From: Candidatus Pelearchaeum sp.
GTDB taxonomy: Archaea; Thermoproteota; Nitrososphaeria_A; Caldarchaeales; Caldarchaeaceae
Direction: 5' to 3'
Length of the DNA: 21,622 nt
NCBI GenBank assembly: GCA_015520425.1
Contig: WAQC01000129.1
Coordinates: 1-21,622, forward strand
Below, one piece after another: positions 15,384-21,622 of the stretch. How positions within the stretch are numbered: position 1 is the stretch's first letter; every line of letters begins with the position of its first letter. Under the pieces are notes generated by a model, which saw nothing but the letters and a program-made list of their open reading frames with translations, was not told the DNA's origin and made no database searches. Both the position numbers and the translations under genes were made by a program.

Positions 15384-16416
15384 AGACCAAAACCACATGT
15401 ATCGCGACCACGACTACATAGAAACCCCTGAGGGCTGGATATTCTGCGTGGTGTCAGACAACCACCCCCCAGGGCGGGTTATGGCATTCCTCAAGTATAT
15501 GCCTGGTGATGGCGAGTGGTCGCGCGGCGGCCAGCGCTATACGCGTGTTGTGAAGAGCTATACTATGGCGGAGATTGTCCATTCAATAGAGCTTCTTAAG
15601 AAGGTGAATCCAAGATACGTTCATTATGACGAGACGATAGGAGAGACATTCACATACATACCACACGGAGCGGTGGAGAGGCATTATAGATGTGAGGAGC
15701 GGTTCTCCGAGATATTGGAAGACAACGACTCGCATTTCTCGGAGAGATGCAGGGAGTTGGCGGGTATCCTTGAATCCAGCTTAGGCGTTGGGAGGGGCTT
15801 CCTAGGGTTGACGGGCTCGCTCCTAGTCGGGCTCCATAACCCGCACGCAGATATAGACCTAATAGTATATGGCGGCGACAACTTTTGGCGCATAGCATCT
15901 GGAATAAACGAACTACAAAGCAAGCGTGATAGGGAATCTATATTCTCGGCCTTTATCAAGTCTCTACTGAAACGCTACCCGATAACGCTGGAAGATGCGC
16001 GGGTATTGGCTTCGCGTCTCAAGAATAGGGGAATGGTGAGCGGCACTCTATACTCGGTACATGCTGTTAGGTTTTTGGAGGAGATGACGGAGAGGTATGG
16101 GGATAAGCTCTATAGAAGCATAGGCGTCGCAAAAGCCGAGCTAACCATAACCAATTCCAGGGATTCATGTTTTACCCCCGCTGTGTATGAGGTGGAGGGG
16201 GAAGCGAAGATAGGGGATAGGAGAGTTGAAATCAGGACGCTAACATGCTACGATACCACCTTCGCCTCGCTGTTTCACGCTGGAGACGTTGTTGAAGTAT
16301 TGGGAAAGCTTGAGCTGGTGAGAGATAGGCGTCAAGACAGGGAGTATCTCAACATTCTAATAGGCTCACAAGCGGCGATGGAGCGCGAGTATATCAGGCT
16401 CTTAAAAGAGGCTTGA
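15370..16416 (+). CDS. predicted nucleotidyltransferase, tandem paralogue 2
   Basis: A 348-aa paralogue of the preceding gene with the same order of motifs: NHPPGRV (31-37), HYDETIG (85-91), IPHGAVERHYR (97-107), GLTGSLLVGL (146-155), and HADIDLIVYG (159-168) with D161 and D163. It also has ERYGD (241-245) and a C-terminal beta-rich region (about 265-335) containing AGDVVEVLGKLELV. All catalytic acids are kept, so both copies could be active. The reading frame extends back to 15328, but I place the start at ATG 15370, with GGAGCAGGA just upstream; a further ATG lies at 15397. The overlap with paralogue 1 is 14 bases. The 3' end overlaps the convergent kinase-like gene by 23 bases. Function unknown; the two proteins might form a heterodimer or act on different substrates. 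Confidence 0.7.
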   Translation: MPTIRDQNHMYRDHDYIETPEGWIFCVVSDNHPPGRVMAFLKYMPGDGEWSRGGQRYTRVVKSYTMAEIVHSIELLKKVNPRYVHYDETIGETFTYIPHGAVERHYRCEERFSEILEDNDSHFSERCRELAGILESSLGVGRGFLGLTGSLLVGLHNPHADIDLIVYGGDNFWRIASGINELQSKRDRESIFSAFIKSLLKRYPITLEDARVLASRLKNRGMVSGTLYSVHAVRFLEEMTERYGDKLYRSIGVAKAELTITNSRDSCFTPAVYEVEGEAKIGDRRVEIRTLTCYDTTFASLFHAGDVVEVLGKLELVRDRRQDREYLNILIGSQAAMEREYIRLLKEA

Positions 16417-17977
16417 TAGCCTCAATAATTGAGCGCTGAACCCACACAGGAGTCCATGGTGTTAGGGTTCTGATATACTTGGTCTTGAGCGCTTCTTGTA
16501 TTATTCTCACATCCCCAAGCTTTAGGTATCCCTCAACTATAGCACAAGCAATAGCTTGGGCTTCCTTAACATCTAGGTAATGGCCTGGGTAGAAGATTAT
16601 CTCCATAACGTCCCACGCTTTATCGCCGTGTAGAGAGGCCTGCTCCAGGTCGGTTATGTATATCTCCGCGCCGCTGGTCTTGATGAATGCTTCGGGCTTA
16701 CAGTCCCCTATAGTTATGTCATGCCCGTGTATCTCAGCTAGGCATCTACCCACATCAAAAGCAAACCTCTCACGCCCCTCTATTGATTTTATCCAAGCAT
16801 CAAGAAGGTTGATGCCCTCCACATAGTTTAGGAAAAGTATTCTTCTTCTCCAATTTACGTGGATTATCTCGGCCGTGTTGAATCCATAGTTTTTTAAGAG
16901 GTCTATGAAGTATATCTCATTAGCCATACGCGAGCCAGAGCTTAGTGAGAAGTTCTTCACACCAAGCGCCCATACTCTCGCGATTATCCATTTTACATCC
17001 GTCCAGTTAAGATACTTCTTCACAAATATCTTGATGGGCTCTTCATGCTGCGTATAGACCTTCAGCAGGTATGTGGAGTTTAGCGCTCCCCCTATATGGC
17101 TTATCTCAGTTCTACAATCCCCATAGAGATGCTTAGCCAAGTCCATTATATCGTGCTGCTCGCTTAAGGGTTGTAATCCTTTTGATGTCTGTATGTAGAT
17201 GTATGAGGAGGAGTCAGGGAGCTTCAGCTCGTCGGAGAACTTGAACGACTGCATGGTTTGCGAAACCTGCTCTAGGAAGACTTTTACAGCCGCCTTAGTC
17301 AAGAAGGGCCATGAGAGATAGTTCCTCAACGTATCTTCAAGCTTCCGCACATCTATGAGGCGATGCTCATGTAGGGAGTCATATCCTTGTCTGGTTATTC
17401 TAAAGAACTCGCCATCACGCTCAATTATTCCAGCCTCCACCAAAGCGTGGGCAGCGTCAACAAAGCGGCCTATCGCGTGTTTTACTACGTTTGTCTGAAG
17501 AGCCCTCCATATCCTATATCTGGCTGGCGGGAATACCGCGGCAAATCGTTTCAGCTTCTCGTATAGAAAGTATTCTGGCTTTATCCTCAGTCCTAGGGCA
17601 GCCAGTTTATGCTCCGCCACCAGCGACTTGAGGAGCTCAACGATTATCTTTGACCTGTATGTTAGGCCGTAGCGCTCAGCCTCGTCTGCGTTGATTAGCG
17701 GCGTGTAGGATAGAAGTAGCTTGCTTGCCATTATCTCTGCTAGGGCAAACTCTTCAACATCACGCCTGAAGACACCCTCATCAACTATGGTTATTCTATA
17801 CTTATGGCCGTCAGCGGTATTCTCCGAAGCGTCTATCAGCGGCTCAAAACCCCTTACAACAGCGAAAATCTCTGGGCTCCTACCCAGCTCCTCTAAAAAT
17901 GCAAAAACGAGCTTATCAGAAATGTGATGGCTCTCTAGAGCCTGTATTAAAAGCTGTTTTGCGGGCTGCTCTTCCAT
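16394..17977 (-). CDS. protein-kinase-fold protein with large N-terminal region
   Basis: A 527-aa protein whose C-terminal half is an atypical kinase of the RIO/Bud32/aminoglycoside-kinase class. The glycine loop is GGALNST (296-302), the strand-3 lysine is in IFVKKY (K320), a likely alpha-C glutamate is E354, and the hinge is LFLNYVEGINLLDAW. The catalytic loop is IGDCKPEAF (D425, K427), and ITDLEQA (441-447) stands in place of DFG. At the Asn position five residues after the catalytic Asp stands Ala430, which is unusual. Residues about 165-205 (RFVDAAHALVEAGIIERDGE and following) look like a winged helix. Residues 20-160 are not recognised; a diverged nucleotidyltransferase-like domain is possible. 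The start is ATG 17977. It faces the nucleotidyltransferase pair and overlaps it by 23 bases. Substrate unknown. Confidence 0.7.
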   Translation of the reverse strand: MEEQPAKQLLIQALESHHISDKLVFAFLEELGRSPEIFAVVRGFEPLIDASENTADGHKYRITIVDEGVFRRDVEEFALAEIMASKLLLSYTPLINADEAERYGLTYRSKIIVELLKSLVAEHKLAALGLRIKPEYFLYEKLKRFAAVFPPARYRIWRALQTNVVKHAIGRFVDAAHALVEAGIIERDGEFFRITRQGYDSLHEHRLIDVRKLEDTLRNYLSWPFLTKAAVKVFLEQVSQTMQSFKFSDELKLPDSSSYIYIQTSKGLQPLSEQHDIMDLAKHLYGDCRTEISHIGGALNSTYLLKVYTQHEEPIKIFVKKYLNWTDVKWIIARVWALGVKNFSLSSGSRMANEIYFIDLLKNYGFNTAEIIHVNWRRRILFLNYVEGINLLDAWIKSIEGRERFAFDVGRCLAEIHGHDITIGDCKPEAFIKTSGAEIYITDLEQASLHGDKAWDVMEIIFYPGHYLDVKEAQAIACAIVEGYLKLGDVRIIQEALKTKYIRTLTPWTPVWVQRSIIEAIKPLLRA

Positions 17978-17980
17978 ACT

Positions 17981-17996
17981 ATCCCAACACTGGGAT
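17981..17996. repeat. inverted repeat at the start of the kinase-like gene
   Basis: ATCCCA-ACAC-TGGGAT is a perfect 6-bp inverted repeat with a 4-base centre, ending 3 bases before the kinase-like ATG (minus strand). Possible TATA elements on the minus strand (GATAAGAG at 18011-18018) would put transcription start within or beside it. It could be an operator or a small hairpin at the 5' end of the message. Confidence 0.4.
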
Positions 17997-18048
17997 TTAC
18001 TTCAACAAAACTCTTATCTCACTCCATTTATCAAGCTAGCTAGGTGGA

Positions 18049-19386
18049 GTGTTTTTGGAGACGCGCAAGATGGCTTCCACTCTAATTAGGGAGGCTAAGC
18101 GGCTAGGCGCCACCGACGCGGCGGTTATGATTGATAGCGGCATCCGCAGGATGATACGTTACGCCAACAACGAGATAACAGTAACGAAGACATTCAACAA
18201 CACCAGCGTAATGCTGTATGTCTGCATAAGGGAGAAGAGGGCAGTAGCCTCAACGACCGACACATCAAGCCAGGCTTTGAAGAAGATGGTTGAGAAGGCT
18301 GTCTATATGGCTAAGAACAGCCCACCAGCGGATGTCTATTCCCCGCTGCCGAGAGGGCCGTATAAGTATGATAAGAATCTCCTGAAGCCTGGTAAGGTTA
18401 GTGGCGAGCCTGACGAGCTTGTCAAGCATGTTGAATCCACGATAAACGGCGCTCTCAACGCTGGCGCAACACGCGTGGCTGGAACATTAATCTACGATGA
18501 TAACAAAACATATCTAAAAACCACTGGCGGCGTTGAGGCTGTAGCGCATTCTAGGGGGATAGAGATATCTACGCGCGCGTTTGTTAGTGATGACGCTACT
18601 GGGCATTTTGTCTCCATAGCTGCTGAGGAGCGGCTGTTCAACCCTTATGAGGCTGGTTATAGGGCTGGCGAGATAGCCAAGATGGCGGCCAACCCTGTGA
18701 GCGGCGAGCCTGGGGTTTATGAGGCGCTGATAGGGCCCATGACATTCGCAAACCTAGTGGAGGAGCTTGGTGAGGCCGCCTCAGCATTCCACGTAGATGC
18801 GGGAATATCATTCCTGACTGAGAAGCTGGGGCAGGAGGTCGCCTCAAGCCACTTCACCTTGACAGACGACCCGACGCTCGCGGAAACCTATGGTGCGCGA
18901 GCCTTTGATGACGAGGGCGTCCCGACTAGGCGAAACACCATAATTGAGAACGGTGTTCTCAGGACATACTTACATAACAGCACCACCGCAAAGAAGTTTA
19001 ACACGCAGACAACGGCTAACGCTGGGATAATAGTCCCGCACCCATTTAACTTGGTGGTGGAGCAGGGAAACAAGAGTCTTGACAAGCTGATATCCAGCAT
19101 AGACAACGGGATATGGATAACCAACGACTGGTATCTACGCTACCAAAACCACAGAACAGGAGACTTCTCCACAATACCCAGAGACGGCCTCTTCCTCATA
19201 AAGAACGGAAGCATAGAAAAATCACTCAAGGAGCTTAGACTAAGCGACAACATGCTCAAACTATTCTCCAAGATAAGAGACGTAGGAAGCGAACGCCACT
19301 GGATAAGCTGGTGGGAAGTAGAGACACCAGTACTAGCACCAGCAGTAGTAGTGGAAGAAGCCAACTTCACCAAATCAGCACTATAG
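18049..19386 (+). CDS. TldE/PmbA-like metalloprotease partner subunit
   Basis: A 445-aa member of the TldD/PmbA family. Family blocks include IRYANNEITVTKTF (36-49), PGVYEALIGPMTFANLVEEL (221-240), FDDEGVPTRRNTIIENGVL (286-304) followed by RTYLHNSTTAKK, and WYLRYQNHRTGDFS near residue 355. In TldD a metal-binding HExxxH lies near the middle. At the matching place here (about 233-246) no histidine is present, so this is the TldE/PmbA subunit, which needs a TldD partner for proteolysis. No tldD is adjacent. The longest frame starts at GTG 18049, but TTG 18055 is better spaced from GGTGG (18043-18047). It is divergent from the kinase-like gene and ends 5 bases before the 3' end of the convergent tRNA-Arg gene. 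Confidence 0.9.
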   Translation: MFLETRKMASTLIREAKRLGATDAAVMIDSGIRRMIRYANNEITVTKTFNNTSVMLYVCIREKRAVASTTDTSSQALKKMVEKAVYMAKNSPPADVYSPLPRGPYKYDKNLLKPGKVSGEPDELVKHVESTINGALNAGATRVAGTLIYDDNKTYLKTTGGVEAVAHSRGIEISTRAFVSDDATGHFVSIAAEERLFNPYEAGYRAGEIAKMAANPVSGEPGVYEALIGPMTFANLVEELGEAASAFHVDAGISFLTEKLGQEVASSHFTLTDDPTLAETYGARAFDDEGVPTRRNTIIENGVLRTYLHNSTTAKKFNTQTTANAGIIVPHPFNLVVEQGNKSLDKLISSIDNGIWITNDWYLRYQNHRTGDFSTIPRDGLFLIKNGSIEKSLKELRLSDNMLKLFSKIRDVGSERHWISWWEVETPVLAPAVVVEEANFTKSAL

Positions 19387-19391
19387 AAAAG

Positions 19392-19466
19392 CGGGCCCGG
19401 CCGGACTTGAACCGGCGATCTGCGGCTTAGGAGGCCGCCGCCTTATCCATACTAGGCCACGGGCCC
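19392..19466 (-). tRNA. tRNA-Arg (anticodon CCU)
   Basis: A 75-base cloverleaf can be folded by hand. The acceptor is GGGCCCG/CGGGCCC, the D stem GCCT/AGGC with loop AGTATGGATA, and the anticodon stem GCGGC/GCCGC with loop CTCCTAA. The T stem is GCCGG/CCGGC with loop TTCAAGT, and the discriminator is G. Every stem pairs fully. The anticodon CCU reads the Arg codon AGG, which is heavily used in this window. No intron and no encoded CCA are present. CTTTT directly after the 3' end may end transcription. Confidence 0.97.
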
Positions 19467-19473
19467 AGGGCGT

Positions 19474-19500
19474 TGGTTTGTTTTCTCCCTCTTCATTTTT
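19474..19500 (+). terminator. T-rich stretch, possible transcript end of the tldE-like gene
   Basis: After the tldE stop codon and the antisense tRNA, the plus strand runs through TTTGTTTTC and CATTTTT. Archaeal termination uses T-rich tracts, so this is a candidate. If correct, tldE transcripts would run antisense across the whole tRNA gene. Evidence is composition only. Confidence 0.25.
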
Positions 19501-19516
19501 GGGTTGCTATTAGCGC

Positions 19517-19528
19517 CTATTTAAATTC
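19517..19528 (-). promoter_or_regulatory. TATA box of tRNA-Arg
   Basis: On the minus strand AATTTAAATAGG lies about 55 bases upstream of the tRNA 5' end, giving an expected start near 19496 and a leader of roughly 30 bases. No internal promoter is needed in archaea, and this is the only good TATA match in the 103-base gap. Confidence 0.5.
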
Positions 19529-19569
19529 CTAGCACCCAGCTCTTTGAGTTATATGTTTCCTCTCCCTTT

Positions 19570-20373
19570 TTAGCGGAGGTTTACCTGTATTGCGTAGCCT
19601 GCTAGCGCTCCTATTGCTGTTGCTATTATATTTACTATGTCGTTGTTTATGTATGGTAGGCCTCCTAGGTGTAGGGTTTTCTCTCCGCAGTGTTGTTTAA
19701 CCTCTACTGCGCGGCCGCATTTTTTGCATGTGTAGCGTGCTTGGAAGAGGCCGCCGATTAGGCTGTCTGCTGTTGAGCCTATGATGCCCGCTACTGCTAT
19801 TATCGCGGGTATTCTCCATTGTTCAATTTTTAGTGATGGTGAGAACCAGGGCATCATCGCTACGGTGCTCAAAATCAGTATTGCTAGTAGTTCTCCTGCT
19901 ATGCCGTATGTGCTGACTCCCCCAGGTGTTCCTGTCTCTACTGTTTTTAGGTTCGTTATGAGGCGGGGCTTTCTCTTATTGAGCATACCAACCTCCGTCG
20001 CCATAGTATCTGAGAAAGCAGCCGATACTGCTCCTAGGAATGCCGCAGTAGTGGCTGGAGAGCCCACACCATATAGGCGTCCCATAACCAGAACTATACA
20101 CGCTACAGAGCCGTTAGCCAGCACGTTGCTCCACGTCCTAGCACCACGCCCCTCAGCTCCATACTTCTCCACATAACGGTAACGCGTTAAAGCGCCAGCA
20201 ACTACGAAGAAGACCAACATTATTATGAAGAAGAAGCGGCCTCCGAAGAGGTAGATTATGTATCCCACAAGGGTGGCCGCCAAAGCTCCCTTGAGGTCTA
20301 GGAACTTCCCGAAATACGCCACCAACGTTAATGCGATAACTACTATAGAAGCCTCCAGAAAGAGCATATCCAT
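19570..20373 (-). CDS. DUF92/TMEM19-family integral membrane protein
   Basis: A 267-aa polytopic membrane protein with about six hydrophobic segments. Family motifs are visible: ARTWSNVLANGS (79-90), FSDTMATEVG (121-130), KTVETGTPGGVSTYG (144-158), STADSLIGGLFQA (201-213) and CKKCG (217-221). The last is followed by HCGEKT and LPYINNDIVN near the end. Numbering is one higher if the TTG at 20376 is used; the sequence runs TTG ATG GAT ATG. I prefer ATG 20373. The plant member VTE6 is a phytyl-phosphate kinase, so an isoprenoid-phosphate kinase role is conceivable in archaea, but nothing here proves it. It is transcribed towards the tRNA-Arg gene and lies just downstream of hisS on the same strand with a 67-base gap. 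Confidence 0.87.
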   Translation of the reverse strand: MDMLFLEASIVVIALTLVAYFGKFLDLKGALAATLVGYIIYLFGGRFFFIIMLVFFVVAGALTRYRYVEKYGAEGRGARTWSNVLANGSVACIVLVMGRLYGVGSPATTAAFLGAVSAAFSDTMATEVGMLNKRKPRLITNLKTVETGTPGGVSTYGIAGELLAILILSTVAMMPWFSPSLKIEQWRIPAIIAVAGIIGSTADSLIGGLFQARYTCKKCGRAVEVKQHCGEKTLHLGGLPYINNDIVNIIATAIGALAGYAIQVNLR

Positions 20374-20440
20374 CAATACAGTCCCTTCCCTCCATCTAGG
20401 CTATTCAGCCCAATACCGCTGGCCTGCTTATTAAAAGGGA

Positions 20441-21622
20441 TTAACTCCGCCCAGAGTGGAGTAAATTCTCCATCAAACCACCCAACTGGCTTAGCGGGAC
20501 CTCTGTTTGTTCCCGCGTCTCAAGGTTACGTAGAGCTACCTTATCTTCCGCGGCCTCCTTCTCACCAATAACCAGCATATACTTTATTCCCTTCTTCTCG
20601 CAGTATTCAAAAGCCGCTGGGAGACGTTTCCTAGTTACGTCAAGCTCCACGGCTATGCCGCTAGCCCTTACTATCTGCGCAACCTTAAACGCGTAGCTCC
20701 TCACCTTGTCGGATAGTACGGAGACGAAAATCCTTGCCGCTGGTTGTGTAGAGCCCCCAGCCCTCTGCACCAAGTATGTCTGAATCCTGGTTATGCCGAT
20801 TGCGCAGCCCACGCCAGGCGTATGCTTCCCGCCGAATATCTCAACAAGCTTATCATATCGCCCACCACCGTTAAACGCTATATCAAGCCCATCAACATAC
20901 TGCTCAAAGATGAAGCCCGTATAGTATTCCAGACCACGCGCAAACCCCAAGTCTATGGTTATGCGCGATTCATCTTTTATTAAATCCCTAGCTATTCCTA
21001 TTATTTCTTCAAAATTTTCAAGAGCCCTCGCGGCGGTTGACCACGAAGAAACAACATCACGCGCAGAGCTGAAAATCTTCTCATCATCACCTCTCAGTTG
21101 AGAGAGCGCCCGTATGGCGTTAATCGCAGAAGCGTCATGGCAGTGTTCTGACAGTAAGCTGAAAGCTTCATCAACCATTTTCCTATCCAGCATGTTTAGA
21201 AACGAGTCCTGTATCCTCTCATCCACACCCTGCTCTGATAATATGCCCCGCATTATCCCGACATGCCCTGTCTTGAACCTTATGTTCGGGAGCCCTAGCC
21301 GTCTGAAGACCTCATTACTGGCTATGATTATCTCCGCATCGCTCAGCGGGTCTGTGCTCCCGAATATCTCAAACCCCCCGTGCCAGAACCTTCTCCTCCT
21401 ACCCCACTGAGGCTCATCATACCTATAGCAGTCCGCGATATAGCCTAGACGTATAGGCGTGGGCGCGGATTTCAGCCTAGTAGCCACAACACGGGCAACA
21501 GAAGCTGTTACCTCAGGCCTAAGCACCAAAACCCTACCATGCACATCCTGCAGGGTGAACATTCTATGCCGTATCTCATCGCCAGACTTGGCTTCAAAGA
21601 GGCTTCTATACTCCAGCGTGGG
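20441..21622 (-). CDS. hisS: histidyl-tRNA synthetase (N-terminus beyond window)
   Basis: The C-terminal 393 residues of class II histidyl-tRNA synthetase, which charges tRNA(His). The frame is open to the window end, where PTLEYRSLFEAKSGDEIRHR precedes the first in-window ATG at 21562, so that ATG is internal and not the start. Numbering from it, LRPEVTA (14-20) and motif 2 (YRYDEPQWGRRRRF, 46-59) are followed by HGGFEIFG. The histidine-binding ARGLEYYTGFIFEQY, motif 3 FNGGGRYDKLVEIFGG and a C-terminal anticodon-binding domain (about 280-373) follow. Motif 2 usually has a Gln where this protein has His61 (residue 81 of the visible part). DUF92 follows on the same strand. Confidence 0.95.
   Translation of the reverse strand, partial: PTLEYRSLFEAKSGDEIRHRMFTLQDVHGRVLVLRPEVTASVARVVATRLKSAPTPIRLGYIADCYRYDEPQWGRRRRFWHGGFEIFGSTDPLSDAEIIIASNEVFRRLGLPNIRFKTGHVGIMRGILSEQGVDERIQDSFLNMLDRKMVDEAFSLLSEHCHDASAINAIRALSQLRGDDEKIFSSARDVVSSWSTAARALENFEEIIGIARDLIKDESRITIDLGFARGLEYYTGFIFEQYVDGLDIAFNGGGRYDKLVEIFGGKHTPGVGCAIGITRIQTYLVQRAGGSTQPAARIFVSVLSDKVRSYAFKVAQIVRASGIAVELDVTRKRLPAAFEYCEKKGIKYMLVIGEKEAAEDKVALRNLETREQTEVPLSQLGGLMENLLHSGRS

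Noticed and set aside
19781..20176. 131-codon plus-strand reading frame
   Set aside because: It is fully antisense to the DUF92 gene, whose motifs are clear; no independent promoter or family signal.
1..21622. CRISPR array, insertion sequence, prophage or intein
   Set aside because: No regularly spaced repeats, transposase, integrase or intein splice blocks were seen; the conserved proteins run uninterrupted.

Overview
The window is a chromosomal segment of an archaeon, densely packed with informational genes. Two observations narrow the lineage. It encodes the large subunit of the D-family DNA polymerase, which classical Crenarchaeota lack. It also encodes an Elf1-type transcription elongation factor, which is typical of the TACK side of the archaea and not of Euryarchaeota. 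A TACK archaeon outside the Crenarchaeota (Thaumarchaeota/Aigarchaeota-, Bathyarchaeia- or Korarchaeia-like) fits best. HerA-NurA and the general protein composition suggest a thermophile, but that is inference. I see no insertion sequence, prophage, CRISPR array, rRNA or intein.

Layout. Bases 1-621 (-) hold the N-terminal part of PolD DP2, divergent from a flavin-reductase-like gene (767-1249, +). A minus-strand group follows: elf1, geranylgeranylglyceryl phosphate synthase and a KaiC-like ATPase. Across a short palindromic promoter lies a plus-strand pair, an RNase-H-fold protein and a Clp1/Grc3-type polynucleotide kinase. Next comes a replication/repair island. A 37-residue membrane peptide, primase PriS and GINS are on the minus strand, divergent from a nurA-herA operon on the plus strand. 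Then a FUN14-like membrane gene, gatD and gatE run on the minus strand; GatDE makes Gln-tRNA(Gln) by transamidation. Bases 14382-16416 hold two tandem paralogous predicted nucleotidyltransferases, convergent with a large protein-kinase-fold protein (16394-17977, -). The right end has a TldE/PmbA-like gene, tRNA-Arg(CCU), a DUF92/TMEM19 membrane protein and the 5'-truncated hisS.

The genome is extremely compact. All four convergent protein-coding pairs overlap at their 3' ends (by 13, 9, 17 and 23 bp), and several co-directional genes overlap at stop and start. No gene-free stretch exceeds about 150 bases. TTG and GTG starts are very common, often with a GGTG/GAGG-type Shine-Dalgarno sequence, and several intergenic gaps carry a clear archaeal TATA box.

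Most genes are recognisable housekeeping functions. The least understood part is 14382-17977: two duplicated nucleotidyltransferase genes facing a kinase-fold protein that has a large unrecognised N-terminal region and an unusual catalytic loop. A 37-aa membrane peptide upstream of primase, an enlarged NurA with a helix-turn-helix-like segment, and an archaeal RNase-H-fold gene paired with a Clp1 kinase also deserve a closer look.
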